Both the position numbers and the translations under genes were made by a program. Positions 18,044 through 26,299 of a stretch of 64,000 bases of DNA are shown piece after piece; position 1 is the first letter of the stretch; each line of letters opens with the position of its first letter. The notes below the pieces were generated by a model. The model ran no database searches, was not told where the DNA came from, and saw only the letters and a program-made list of their open reading frames with translations. Source of the stretch: Chakrabartyella piscis (GTDB lineage: Bacteria; Bacillota; Clostridia; Lachnospirales; Anaerotignaceae); contig CP092441.1 in the NCBI GenBank assembly GCA_030067835.1, positions 3,339,102 to 3,403,101 on the forward strand, written 5' to 3'.

Positions 18044-19432
18044 TTAAAACTCCATTTTTTCTTTCAAGTAAGCACCCAGTTCTGCAATTGGCAAACGCAC
18101 TTGTTCCATGGTGTCACGGTCACGTACAGTAACAGCATTATCTTCCAAAGAATCAAAGTCGAATGTGATACAGAAAGGTGTACCGATTTCATCTTGACGA
18201 CGATATCTTCTACCGATTGCACCTGCTTCATCATAATCACAGTTGAAGTCTTTTGCAAGCATTGCGTATACTTCTCTAGCTTGTTCACCCAATTTTTTGG
18301 ACAATGGCAATACTGCTGCTTTGATTGGTGCAATTGCTGGATGGAAATGCAATACAGTACGCATATCGCCTTCACCGATTTCTTCTTCGTCATATGCTTC
18401 GCAAAGGAATGCAAGTGTTACACGATCAGCACCCAAAGAAGGTTCAATACAATATGGCAAGTATTTTTCATTTGCTTCTTGGTCGAAGTATGTCATATCT
18501 TGACCACTTGTTTCTTGGTGACGACCCAAGTCAAAGTCAGTTCTGGAAGCGATACCCCACAATTCACCCCAACCAAATGGGAACAAGAATTCAATGTCTG
18601 TGGTTGCATTGCTGTAGTGGCTGAGCTCTTCTTGTTCGTGATCACGCAAACGAATATTTTCTTCTGCAACACCCAATTTCAACAACCAATCTCTACAGTA
18701 TGCTCTCCAATAAGAGAACCATTCCAAATCTGTGCCTGGTTTACAGAAGAATTCCAATTCCATTTGTTCGAATTCACGTGTTCTGAAGGTGAAGTTACCA
18801 GGTGTGATTTCATTTCTGAAGGATTTACCCACTTGACCGATACCAAATGGCAATTTTTTACGTGCAGTACGTTGTACATTTTTGAAGTTAACAAAGATAC
18901 CTTGTGCTGTTTCTGGACGCAAGTAAACCACGTTTTTCGCATCTTCAGTCACACCTTGGAAGGTTTTGAACATCAAGTTGAATTGACGGATATCTGTGAA
19001 GTTGTGTTTGCCACAAGTTGGGCAGTTGATGCCTTTTTCGTCGATATAGGATTTCATTTGGTCATTGCTCCAAGCGTCAATTGCTTCTTCTGGCAAGCCA
19101 TTTTCGTGCATATAGTCTTCGATGATTTTATCTGCTCTAAAGCGTTCTTTACATTCTTTACAATCCATCAAAGGATCAGAGAAACCGCCAACGTGACCAG
19201 AAGCCACCCAAGTTTGAGGGTTCATCAAGATGGCACAATCGACCCCCACGTTATAAGGGCTTTCTTGGATGAATTTCTTCCACCATGCTTTTTTTACGTT
19301 GTTTTTGAGCTCCACACCGATTGGACCGTAATCCCAAGTGTTTGCCAAACCGCCATAGATTTCAGAACCTGGGTAAACGAAACCTCTATTTTTTGCAAGT
19401 GCTACTACCTTTTCCATTGTTTTTTCTGTCAT
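18044..19432 (-). CDS. glyS: Glycine--tRNA ligase (dimeric, class II)
   Basis: The 462-residue enzyme charges tRNA-Gly. It is the alpha2 GlyQS-type enzyme rather than the alpha/beta form. Class II motifs include [19 protein letters not shown] and [14 protein letters not shown]. The N-terminal [15 protein letters not shown] block and the C-terminal anticodon-binding domain (about 360-462, [18 protein letters not shown] [15 protein letters not shown]) are typical. A zinc-knuckle-like CKECKERF and CPTCGKHNF pair sits in the insertion near residues 92 and 140. The ATG follows AAGGAGG. Expression is probably controlled by the glycine T-box leader upstream. Confidence 0.97.
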   Translation of the reverse strand: MTEKTMEKVVALAKNRGFVYPGSEIYGGLANTWDYGPIGVELKNNVKKAWWKKFIQESPYNVGVDCAILMNPQTWVASGHVGGFSDPLMDCKECKERFRADKIIEDYMHENGLPEEAIDAWSNDQMKSYIDEKGINCPTCGKHNFTDIRQFNLMFKTFQGVTEDAKNVVYLRPETAQGIFVNFKNVQRTARKKLPFGIGQVGKSFRNEITPGNFTFRTREFEQMELEFFCKPGTDLEWFSYWRAYCRDWLLKLGVAEENIRLRDHEQEELSHYSNATTDIEFLFPFGWGELWGIASRTDFDLGRHQETSGQDMTYFDQEANEKYLPYCIEPSLGADRVTLAFLCEAYDEEEIGEGDMRTVLHFHPAIAPIKAAVLPLSKKLGEQAREVYAMLAKDFNCDYDEAGAIGRRYRRQDEIGTPFCITFDFDSLEDNAVTVRDRDTMEQVRLPIAELGAYLKEKMEF

Positions 19433-19443
19433 AATAAATTCCT

Positions 19444-19506
19444 CCTTAAGACCTTGGGACGCTGTCCCAACCCCTGCAAGGGGATAATCCCCTTGACCCT
19501 ATTATT
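19444..19506. repeat. I-type element in the glyS 5' region
   Basis: It lies between the T-box terminator and the glyS ribosome site, with TTGGGACgctGTCCCAA and CAAGGGGattaTCCCCTTG hairpins. Two REP hairpins (about 19565-19592 and 19616-19645) lie farther upstream, so glyS has about 250 bp of repeat DNA in its leader after the riboswitch. Confidence 0.75.
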
Positions 19507-19684
19507 TAAAATTAATATTGATTGTTGTTTGCAATTTGGTTGGTGATGATTTGAAGTTTACATTGCTGGCGAGCACTGCTCGCCCCTACATTACCATACG
19601 CTGTTTTTTGACTTTGTAGGGGATAGCTTTGCTGTCCCGTGATTTTCAACTCTTCACCATTCATTCTTAGTTCTTCACTGCATT

Positions 19685-19728
19685 AAAAAAGCTTCCCTCC
19701 CTCGCTATATACTAGCAAGGGACGAAAG
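19685..19728 (-). terminator. T-box terminator hairpin
   Basis: The minus strand reads GCTTTCGTCCCTTGCTA, loop GTATA, then TAGCGAGGGAGGGAAGC and TTTTTTA. The 17-pair stem has one G-G mismatch. Its 5' arm is shared with the antiterminator, as the T-box mechanism requires. Confidence 0.92.
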
Positions 19729-20066
19729 CTATGGCAATGCTTCAGGCTCTAATTGCAAAATTTGTATGGATATTTTTTTGTCATATTTGCCAAAAAACGC
19801 AGGTGATATCGGAAATATCATCGAGTATTTTTGACGAAGATGACAGGGAAATAAATTACAAAGATTGTGGTTTTGAGTCCTGTAGTGTTGCCTTTATCCT
19901 CTTCCGTGGTTCCACCCTTGTTGATTGTCAAAAAAAGACAACCCACTCTTGTCAACCTCCGCTCCAAAGTGCCCTTCTATTCCTTCTGATATCGTTTTTC
20001 ACCAACCAACGACTCTCTGCAATCCTTCTGGAATATACTCCTCTTTTTCATCACGGTATTCAATTT
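19685..20066 (-). promoter_or_regulatory. Glycine T-box riboswitch with an unusually long antiterminator insert
   Basis: Read on the minus strand, stem I has AGAGAGTCG and GGTTGGTG-type conserved bases. The specifier region at about 19968-19976 reads AAGGGCAC; both GGG and GGC are glycine codons, which fits glyS. The T-box bulge TGGAACC (19908-19914) is flanked by CAAGGG (19915-19920) and ACGGAAG (19901-19907). These pair exactly with CCCTTG and CTTTCGT at 19716-19728. The antiterminator is therefore complete, but its loop is about 172 bases long instead of a few. The competing terminator follows. Uncharged tRNA-Gly should favour read-through into glyS. Confidence 0.9.
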
Positions 20067-20072
20067 GTTTTT

Positions 20073-20101
20073 ATGCTATCACTTTCAAGTGGATGTGTCA
20101 A
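20073..20101 (-). promoter_or_regulatory. Promoter of the glyS T-box leader
   Basis: TTGACA (20101-20096) and TAGCAT (20078-20073) have a 17-base spacer, on the minus strand. The predicted start near 20066 gives a leader of about 380 nt to the terminator. Confidence 0.75.
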
Positions 20102-20148
20102 GTAAAAAATCCACCACACAAGCTCATGCAGGCACATATCCTTTAGAA

Positions 20149-20874
20149 TCAATCATAGTTGTACATATAATAATTCTTTGGAGTTGTGGTATAGGTTCCA
20201 GAAGAATCGTCTTTATTTTTAATCTTAAAGGAAAGATTAATTGACTTGATTTCATCAATGCCCAAGCTTTCCAAGACAGATTTGCTAACTGTAAGGGTAT
20301 CTGTAAATTGTGCTGTCGGTAAAATGGATGCAGAGAATGACGCAGTTACCAACTTACCATTCACATACATATCCACAAGACTTGCACTATAATTCATGGA
20401 TGTGCTGTTTGTTATTTTTAGGTTCATTGTATATTTACTGGAGCCTTCTTCAAAAGTGGAACAATAAATTGTGACCCCCTGACCAAAAACAAGATTTTCT
20501 TTCATAGATACCGACCATGGTTCTTCTTCAACTTCTTCTTCAATAATTTCTTCTTCGATTTCTTCTTCTTCGACTTCTTCTACCACTTCTTCTTCTGGAG
20601 TGGTCAAAACAACAGTTCTGGTGTCATTATCCCAAGATACATCTTTACCAGCAGCTTCTGCCACTGCTCGAATGGGTAAATAAGTAGTGCCATCATAAAT
20701 AAATGGTTCTTGTTCCATTTCCAGAGTATCACCATCTATGGATACTGTAATATCTTTGAATATTACCGGAATATTCATTTCTCCAACAGTTGCAAAAACC
20801 GTAGGCAATGTACCTACCACCAATGCAGTTACCAATGCAGTTGCCACGATATCCTTAATTCTTTGTCTTTTCAT
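20149..20874 (-). CDS. Secreted protein with a copper-amine-oxidase-N stalk domain
   Basis: A 241-residue exported protein. An N-terminal signal or anchor helix spans about residues 6-28. One stalk domain (about 35-92) contains YDGTTYLPIRAVAEAAG and TRTVVLTTPEE, the classic form of this domain. A Glu/Val linker about 25 residues long follows. The C-terminal domain (about 120-241) has a beta-rich look (TIYCSTFEEGSSKYTMNLKI...), perhaps of the FxLYD or immunoglobulin-like type. No enzymatic motif is seen. The stalk here is more canonical than in the two plus-strand genes at 14.6-17.7 kb, so it is not a recent copy of them. SD GGGGGAT precedes the ATG. Confidence 0.82.
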   Translation of the reverse strand: MKRQRIKDIVATALVTALVVGTLPTVFATVGEMNIPVIFKDITVSIDGDTLEMEQEPFIYDGTTYLPIRAVAEAAGKDVSWDNDTRTVVLTTPEEEVVEEVEEEEIEEEIIEEEVEEEPWSVSMKENLVFGQGVTIYCSTFEEGSSKYTMNLKITNSTSMNYSASLVDMYVNGKLVTASFSASILPTAQFTDTLTVSKSVLESLGIDEIKSINLSFKIKNKDDSSGTYTTTPKNYYMYNYD

Positions 20875-21138
20875 TTTGCAAATCCCCCTTTCATCAACAC
20901 GCCCATTATATCTAATTTTAGTATATCATCATTTGCAGAATATGCAATAAATTATGGGTTTTTTAATCTATTATTTCCCTTTTAAGATAAATGTTGTTCA
21001 TCCCACAAGAGCGGTCAGACACACAGGTCCGCCCCTACAAGTGGTGATGTATCATAGGGGTGCACCTATGTGTGCACCCAACTGCCTTAATTTCCACAGA
21101 CACACTTATCTTAAATTGGGAATCAATATATATAGATT

Positions 21139-21351
21139 TTATACTTTTTTTCCTGTATCACGATAGGTGAAGATACCTTCAAAATCGCAATCCAAGGCAT
21201 CTGCAATTTGCATCAATTCTTCTTCTGAAAAATTATCCCTACGTAGTTTATTACTCAAATTCCCACCACTGGTTCCCAATTTTTCACTCAATTCTTTGAT
21301 TGTCATTTTTCTTTCCAAAAGAATCACTCTAATTTTAAAAGCCAAACTCAT
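21139..21351 (-). CDS. XRE-family helix-turn-helix regulator
   Basis: A 70-residue Cro/CI-type DNA-binding protein. LLERKMTIKELSEKLGTSGGNLSNKLRRDNFSEEELMQIADAL gives the expected helix-turn-helix (about residues 12-54). The short tail FEGIFTYRDTGKKV is usual for the YdaS/HTH_26 type. It is divergent from the small gene at 21529; the shared 177-bp gap contains repeated TTTAAAGTTTA and ATTCGTTTGA motifs that could be operators (inference). The SD is AAGGTGGTGG. It probably regulates itself, its neighbour, or both. Confidence 0.88.
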   Translation of the reverse strand: MSLAFKIRVILLERKMTIKELSEKLGTSGGNLSNKLRRDNFSEEELMQIADALDCDFEGIFTYRDTGKKV

Positions 21352-21445
21352 ATTTCCACCACCTTATATGTAGCATTTTACACGAATTCGTTTGAAAATA
21401 CAATGATTCGTTTGATTTCTTACTTTAAAGTTTATTACTATTTTG

Positions 21446-21474
21446 TTGACAAATAGCCTTTTAAAGTTTACAAT
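21446..21474 (+). promoter_or_regulatory. Promoter overlapped by possible operator repeats
   Basis: TTGACA (21446-21451), a 17-base spacer and TACAAT (21469-21474). TTTAAAGTTTA occurs just upstream of the -35 box (about 21424) and again inside the spacer (about 21461). The palindrome AACTATATAGTT lies just downstream of -10. These fit repressor sites for the divergent XRE protein, but that is inference. Confidence 0.7.
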
Positions 21475-21528
21475 AAAACTATATAGTTTATTTTATTACT
21501 TTTTAAGGTTTGATTGGAGTGAAAAAAT

Positions 21529-21816
21529 ATGAAAAAATCTATTTTACAAGCGGTATTTGAAGGGGATATTTTACCTTGGGAATTGAAATATAAGAGAGGT
21601 ACACCTGAAAATATGGAATTATTTCATTTATTGGAAGCAGAGCGTGCTTATTTTGAATCCTCTATGACACCAGAAGACAAAAGTCGATTTGATGCATACC
21701 ATTCTTTGTATCTGTCTTGTATTGCCGAGGAAAATGACCACGGGCAATACCAAAGTTTTCTATTGGGTATGTGTATGGGGATGGATTTGATGATGGAAAA
21801 GAATGTTATGATATGA
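21529..21816 (+). CDS. Small protein resembling the DUF6809 family
   Basis: A 95-residue acidic, helical protein. Features include the N-terminal ILQAVFEGDILPWE, a central LLEAERAYFES, and a C-terminal hydrophobic FLLGMCMGMDLMME helix. The sequence layout (a short head naming a small 'genome position' helix, then an E/A-rich region ending in a FxxGxxxGxxLMxE helix) resembles small Firmicute proteins grouped as DUF6809, of unknown role. It has its own consensus promoter and GGAG site, and is divergent from an XRE regulator. The assignment to that family is from memory of its pattern and is moderate. Confidence 0.72.
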   Translation: MKKSILQAVFEGDILPWELKYKRGTPENMELFHLLEAERAYFESSMTPEDKSRFDAYHSLYLSCIAEENDHGQYQSFLLGMCMGMDLMMEKNVMI

Positions 21817-21914
21817 TCACCACAGCCTGTCATTCCGAACAACGTGAGGAATCTTTGGTTTTCGGTCGATTCGTGAATCGCCCCTACAAGTACCATTCAT
21901 CATTGTTTCTTAGC

Positions 21915-22643
21915 CTAAAACAGACCTTTGCCAAAATCCCTACTTTTGAGACGCATACCCATATGGACATCCACCATTTCACCTAGCACAAAGTCCAACT
22001 GCTCCAAGGATTCTTTGGACAGTTGAAAGCCAAACATTTGTGTGCCATCATGTGTCAAAACATGGGAAATGGCTTTTTGTACTGCTGGCAACACTGGCAA
22101 ATCGCCACTTTGTTTGTGGAGTGGGCATAACAAAACACCTTCTTTATGGTGATAAAAAAGGCGTATCGAATCGTCACCACAATTGGCACAGCCTTCTGCC
22201 AAAAAGCCTGATAATTGCAGATATTTCACCTCAAAAATACGAGATACAAGACTTGGTGGCAGAATATTCTTCTCCAGCATACCCAAGGTGCGTAACGTCA
22301 GTTGCAATACTTCATTTTGCTCCAAATCACGTTGGCAAGTATTGCGCAACAGTTCTGTCATATACACCCCTTCTGCCAAGGATTCCATATCCAAGCGAAT
22401 GTTAAAAAAGCTAGAAATCAAGTCCACCTGTGTCACAGAATAGAAGCCTTTGCCTACATGGACTGTAAAATCACCATAAGCAAACAATTGGGTACCAGCA
22501 AGCAACTTACTTTTGGTGTTTTTGGCGCCCTTTGCAGACAGCCAAACAAGACCTTTGTCCTTTGCTAGTAACAAAAGTTGTTTGTTGCTTTCGCCTTTTG
22601 CAGTTTCGCTTATGATGATTCCACGTATTTTTTCTACTGACAT
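21915..22643 (-). CDS. recO: DNA repair protein RecO
   Basis: A 242-residue protein. The N-terminal OB fold begins VEKIRGIIISETAKGESNKQL and includes KDKGLVWLSAKGAKNTKSKL. The C-terminal helical domain carries a zinc site CANCGDD...CPLHK. RecO anneals SSB-coated strands and works with RecR, also in this window. I start at the ATG at 22643, which has AGGAG five bases upstream; the longer frame has no family sequence. It closes the era-cdd-recO end of the conserved cluster, though I-type and REP repeats separate every gene. Confidence 0.95.
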   Translation of the reverse strand: MSVEKIRGIIISETAKGESNKQLLLLAKDKGLVWLSAKGAKNTKSKLLAGTQLFAYGDFTVHVGKGFYSVTQVDLISSFFNIRLDMESLAEGVYMTELLRNTCQRDLEQNEVLQLTLRTLGMLEKNILPPSLVSRIFEVKYLQLSGFLAEGCANCGDDSIRLFYHHKEGVLLCPLHKQSGDLPVLPAVQKAISHVLTHDGTQMFGFQLSKESLEQLDFVLGEMVDVHMGMRLKSRDFGKGLF

Positions 22644-23051
22644 AGGTACTCCTGAAAAGATAAGGTTAAAGTCAAAAGATAAGATCAAAACCGTGGACTC
22701 TGTCCACACCTGCAACCCTTTGAAAAGGCTTGACCTAAACTTTAGTTACGAAAACTACGTTTCCGCCATGATTATTTTATTGGTAATATAAATTAAGGTT
22801 TGTGGTGGTTTGAAGTTTACGTTACGGGTGCCCACACAGGGACACCCCTACAAGTGCCATAAAATCCACGTATGTATGGCATCCTGTTGGTTGGTGGTGG
22901 TTTGAAGTTTACGTTACATACCACCAAATTCACGTATGGATAACACCCCGTTGGTTGCCTACCAAATTCACGTATACGTTGTAGGGGTTGGCGTCCCTGA
23001 CAACCCGTTGCTTTTCAAAGTCCTTCACCATTCACCATTAGTCATTAGTCA
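22644..23051. repeat. Repeat-filled gap between cdd and recO
   Basis: An I-type element (about 22660-22770) runs outward from the recO ribosome site and ends in GCGGAAACGTAGTTTTCG-type palindrome. REP hairpins follow at about 22825-22853 and 22979-23007. A tandem partial duplication with GGTTTGAAGTTTACGTTAC lies at 22806 and 22900, and an H-type repeat at 23016-23050. No gene is seen. Confidence 0.7.
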
Positions 23052-23444
23052 TCACTTAATATCTTCGCCTCTAAAGCCCATTGGCAATAATTCTTTCAAT
23101 GGCATTTCTTTGATACCCTTTGCATCATCCCACATCAAAACATTGCCTTCTGGCATAAATTCATACAAGAACTGGCGACACAGACCACAAGGTGCACCCC
23201 ATTCGCCTGAACTGGTTGCAACTGCTATGGTTTTGAAGGATTTACAACCTTCAGAAACGGCTTTCACTGCTGCGGTGCGTTCTGCGCAGATGGTACCGCC
23301 ATAGGATGCGTTTTCTACATTACAGCCTGTGAAAACCCTACCGTCTTCTGCCAAGATTGCAGCACCTACCAAGAAATGTGAGTATGGTGCATATGCCATA
23401 TTACGTGCTTCTTTTGCCAAGTCCATCAATTGTGCATTTGTCAT
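23052..23444 (-). CDS. cdd: Cytidine deaminase
   Basis: The 130-residue length is typical of the tetrameric zinc enzyme that deaminates cytidine and deoxycytidine in pyrimidine salvage. The active site is intact: CNVENASYGGTICAERTAA (zinc Cys plus catalytic Glu) and PCGLCRQFL (two further zinc Cys). YAPYSHFLVGAA is the N-terminal substrate block. The ATG at 23444 follows TAAGGAGG; the earlier GTG/ATG in the same frame lies in an I-type repeat and is rejected. It sits between era and recO as in Bacillus. Confidence 0.96.
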   Translation of the reverse strand: MTNAQLMDLAKEARNMAYAPYSHFLVGAAILAEDGRVFTGCNVENASYGGTICAERTAAVKAVSEGCKSFKTIAVATSSGEWGAPCGLCRQFLYEFMPEGNVLMWDDAKGIKEMPLKELLPMGFRGEDIK

Positions 23445-23861
23445 GGTAAAAACCTCCTTAAGGTCAAAAGATAAGATCAAAAGAGTAAGACCGTAGGGCT
23501 CTGCCCTACAACCCGCAAGGAGATAATCCCCTTGACCCTATTATTTAAAATTTATATTAATTGTGGTTTGCAATTTATTGAGTACAAGATTTTAGGTTGA
23601 CGGCAAGAGCAAGCCCTTGCCCTACAAGTACATCGAATTGATATATTCATTGTAGGGGGTGGGTTTCCCATACCGTTTTTCCACCAAATTCACGTTTGCA
23701 TTGTGGTATTGCGGTCGATTCGTGAATCGCCCCTACAAGTACATCAAATTGATATATCCATTTTGTGGGCAAAATATTTTGACCACGGTTTTAAATCGGA
23801 TCCAACGTCGCACGTTGGTAGGGGTATTGGGGACTAGTCCCCAAGGTCTTTGCCCTTGACC
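23445..23861. repeat. Repeat-filled gap between era and cdd
   Basis: It holds an I-type element at 23459-23543 abutting the cdd ribosome site, REP hairpins at about 23598-23625, 23651-23675 and 23712-23739, and a second I-type element at 23788-23866 whose end provides the era stop codon (TAAGGTCAAGGG). No gene is seen. Confidence 0.75.
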
Positions 23862-24764
23862 TTACATATTTTTCTTATCATATCCAAAGTTTTTCAAAAG
23901 GAAATCGCTATCACGCCAATCTTTCTTCACCTTCACCCAAAGTTGCAAATAGATAGGTGTACCCAAAAGACGTTGCATATCACCACGAGCTTGTGTGCCG
24001 ATTTTCTTGAGCATAGCCCCTTGTTTGCCAATGATGATACCTTTATGGGAATCCTTTTCGCAATAGATGGTTGCTTCCACATCCACCATATTTTGGTCGG
24101 GACGTTTTTTCATGGACATAATTTCCACTGCAATCCCATGGGGGATTTCTTCTTGCAACAAGCGCAAAGCCTTTTCACGAATGATTTCAGATGCGATTTG
24201 GCGTTCTGGTTGGTCTGTCACCATATCCCCAGGGAAATATTGAGGTCCTTCTGGCAGACTTTGTTTGATGACTTTCAAAAGTGTATCAGTATTGGTGCCT
24301 TTCATTGCAGAAATCGGTACAATCTCTGCAAATGGGAAGCGATTTTTATAGGTTTCCACCACTTGCACCATTTTTTCACGATCCACAGTATCCAATTTAT
24401 TGATGACCAACACAACTGGTGTTTTCACGTTAGCCAAGCATTCCAAAACAAACTCATCTTTTTCTGTGATACGGTCTGTTGGTTCAATGAGGAACAGCAC
24501 CAAATCCACATCGCTGAAGGTATTGGTTGCAGATTTCACCATATATTCGCCCAATTTATGTTTTGGTTTATGGATACCCGGTGTATCCAAGAACACACAT
24601 TGGAAATCGTCTTTTGTCAAGATACTGGTGATTTTGTTTCTTGTGGTTTGTGGTTTATGGCTTGTGATGGCGATTTTTTCACCAATCAAGCAGTTCATCA
24701 AAGTGGATTTTCCTACGTTTGGTTTGCCCACCAAAGAAACGAAACCTGAATAAAATTTTTTCAT
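23862..24764 (-). CDS. era: Ribosome-assembly GTPase Era
   Basis: The 300-residue length is standard. G1 is GKPNVGKSTLMN (about 13-24), the switch II region has LDTPGIHKPKHKLGEY, and NKLD is G4. The C-terminal KH domain (about 200-285) contains IGKQGAMLKKIGTQAR. Era binds the 3' end of 16S rRNA during 30S maturation. AAGGAG precedes the ATG. In Bacillus it follows cdd; here the order is era-cdd-recO in transcription order, with dgkA missing and an unknown gene (25012-25488) in its place. Confidence 0.97.
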   Translation of the reverse strand: MKKFYSGFVSLVGKPNVGKSTLMNCLIGEKIAITSHKPQTTRNKITSILTKDDFQCVFLDTPGIHKPKHKLGEYMVKSATNTFSDVDLVLFLIEPTDRITEKDEFVLECLANVKTPVVLVINKLDTVDREKMVQVVETYKNRFPFAEIVPISAMKGTNTDTLLKVIKQSLPEGPQYFPGDMVTDQPERQIASEIIREKALRLLQEEIPHGIAVEIMSMKKRPDQNMVDVEATIYCEKDSHKGIIIGKQGAMLKKIGTQARGDMQRLLGTPIYLQLWVKVKKDWRDSDFLLKNFGYDKKNM

Positions 24765-25011
24765 GTATACTCCTTAATTTTAGTTTGCATTACGGGTGAA
24801 CACATAGGTTCACCCCTACAGTTATTGTGTTGATTATAGGTGGGCATGGAAACCCACCCCTACAGTTTGTTTTGAAATAGCGGTCGATTCGTGAATCGCC
24901 CCTACAAGATTCTTCGTCGCTGTGGAACACTCCTCTGAATGACAAAATCAGATGTATACCACTGTTAGCTGTCATTCCGAATGCAATGAGGAATCTTGGT
25001 TTTATATGAAA

Positions 25012-25488
25012 TTATTCTGTGGCTGCGTCTACTTCTGCTGTTCTACGAGCCAATTCTTCTTCTTGGAACAATTTGAATGCAGCATCTTGGATTTCCCAAT
25101 CACGATTCATGTCCATCAAAAGAACATATTGCAACCAACGGTCATTTTTGGTATCGATATCTTCTTGTGTTAAGCCTTTGACTTGGCAAAGTTGATGGTA
25201 ATATTTCATACCGTGTTCTGCTGTCATATATTCTGTTTCCATGCCAAGCACCACACAAAGTCCATTTGGCAAGCTATAGCGTCTGATGTCGTCGCCACCT
25301 TCTGGCATTGTGGTGCCAATGGTTTTGGCGAATTCCATTGCATTTTTTTGATGAGCGAAGTATTCAGATTCCAAAATCTTCACACGATACGCACCCAAGT
25401 TTTCTTCCATGTATTGAACCACTTCTTCCATGGTACGTGCATTTGGTTCTAGTTTTACGTCTTTGAATTTTTCTATTAGTGGGTTCAT
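25012..25488 (-). CDS. Unrecognised 158-residue protein between ybeY and era
   Basis: An acidic, mostly helical soluble protein starting MNPLIEKFKDVKLEPNARTM. A middle block reads YSLPNGLCVVLGMETEYM, and the C terminus is Glu/Arg-rich with no membrane segment. I do not recognise the family. It occupies the slot that holds dgkA (undecaprenol/diacylglycerol kinase) in Bacillus-type clusters but has no resemblance to that membrane enzyme. A strong AGGAGG lies five bases before the ATG, and codon use resembles the neighbours. Confidence 0.78.
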   Translation of the reverse strand: MNPLIEKFKDVKLEPNARTMEEVVQYMEENLGAYRVKILESEYFAHQKNAMEFAKTIGTTMPEGGDDIRRYSLPNGLCVVLGMETEYMTAEHGMKYYHQLCQVKGLTQEDIDTKNDRWLQYVLLMDMNRDWEIQDAAFKLFQEEELARRTAEVDAATE

Positions 25489-25831
25489 AAGCTCCTCCTA
25501 TTAAGACCGACAGGGCTCTGCCCCGTCACCCCGCCAGCGTGCGACGCTGGACCCGATTATTTAAGATTGATATTGATGTGGTTTGCAATTTGCTTGGTGT
25601 AAGGTTTTAGGTTTGCTGGCGACCACTGGTCGCCCCTACAAGTGCCGATATTTATATGTTCATTATAGGGATGGATTCCATATCCATGCATATATTGGTT
25701 GGGTATGGGATATTACGGTCGATTCATGGATCGCTCCTACAAGATTCTTCGCCCCTACAGAATGACAAAATCAGATGTATACCACCGTTGGCTGTCATTC
25801 CGAATGCAATGAGGAATCTTGATTTTATCCT
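25489..25831. repeat. Repeat-filled gap upstream of the unrecognised gene
   Basis: An I-type element (about 25503-25562) has GGGGCAGAGCCCT and CAGCGtgcgaCGCTG arms. REP hairpins follow at about 25612-25640, 25665-25690 and 25712-25742. A CATTCCGAATGCAATGAGG-type hairpin (25794-25822) ends at the ybeY stop region. Confidence 0.7.
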
Positions 25832-26299
25832 TTATCGTCCAATATTTGCAATTTCCAATATTGCATTTTGTTTGGCGAACATTTCTATTTCTTCTTCCTC
25901 GGTCATATGGTCATAGCCCAGCAAATGGAACATACTATGTGCTGTGAGAAATGCCATTTCACGCAACATAGAATGTCCATATTCCTCCGCTTGTTCACGT
26001 GCTCGTTCCAAAGAAATGATGATATCACCCAGCATCACTTCGTCTTTTTCATTACGTTCCATAACTTCATCTTCTGCAAATGTCAGAAGTGGGAAGCTCA
26101 GAACATCCGTTGGTTTATCGATATTACGAAATTGTTTATTGATTTGCTGAATTTCCACATTATCCACAATGGATATGCTGATTTCACATGGTTCTTGGAA
26201 GTTTTCATACGCCAAAGCCTCCAAAACCATACGTTCCATTGCCACTGTCCATTCAAGTTCGATTGTATCCTCTACACGAGAATCAATGAGTATCGTCAT
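25832..26299 (-). CDS. ybeY: Endoribonuclease / rRNA maturation factor YbeY
   Basis: A 155-residue metalloprotein needed for 16S rRNA 3'-end maturation and 70S quality control. The zinc motif HSMFHLLGYDH (about residues 126-136) keeps all three histidines of the family's HGxLHLxGYDH, with Gly replaced by Ser. The substrate region TDVLSFPL and LGDIIISLERA are present. The ATG overlaps the end of pgpH by 17 bases, so the two are probably translationally coupled, as in other Firmicutes. Confidence 0.95.
   Translation of the reverse strand: MTILIDSRVEDTIELEWTVAMERMVLEALAYENFQEPCEISISIVDNVEIQQINKQFRNIDKPTDVLSFPLLTFAEDEVMERNEKDEVMLGDIIISLERAREQAEEYGHSMLREMAFLTAHSMFHLLGYDHMTEEEEIEMFAKQNAILEIANIGR

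Noticed and set aside
17822..19546. 574-codon plus-strand frame opposite glyS
   Set aside because: It starts in repeat DNA, crosses the glyS ribosome site and has no ribosome site of its own.
19731..20105. Plus-strand frame of 124 codons upstream of glyS
   Set aside because: It is the complement of the T-box leader.
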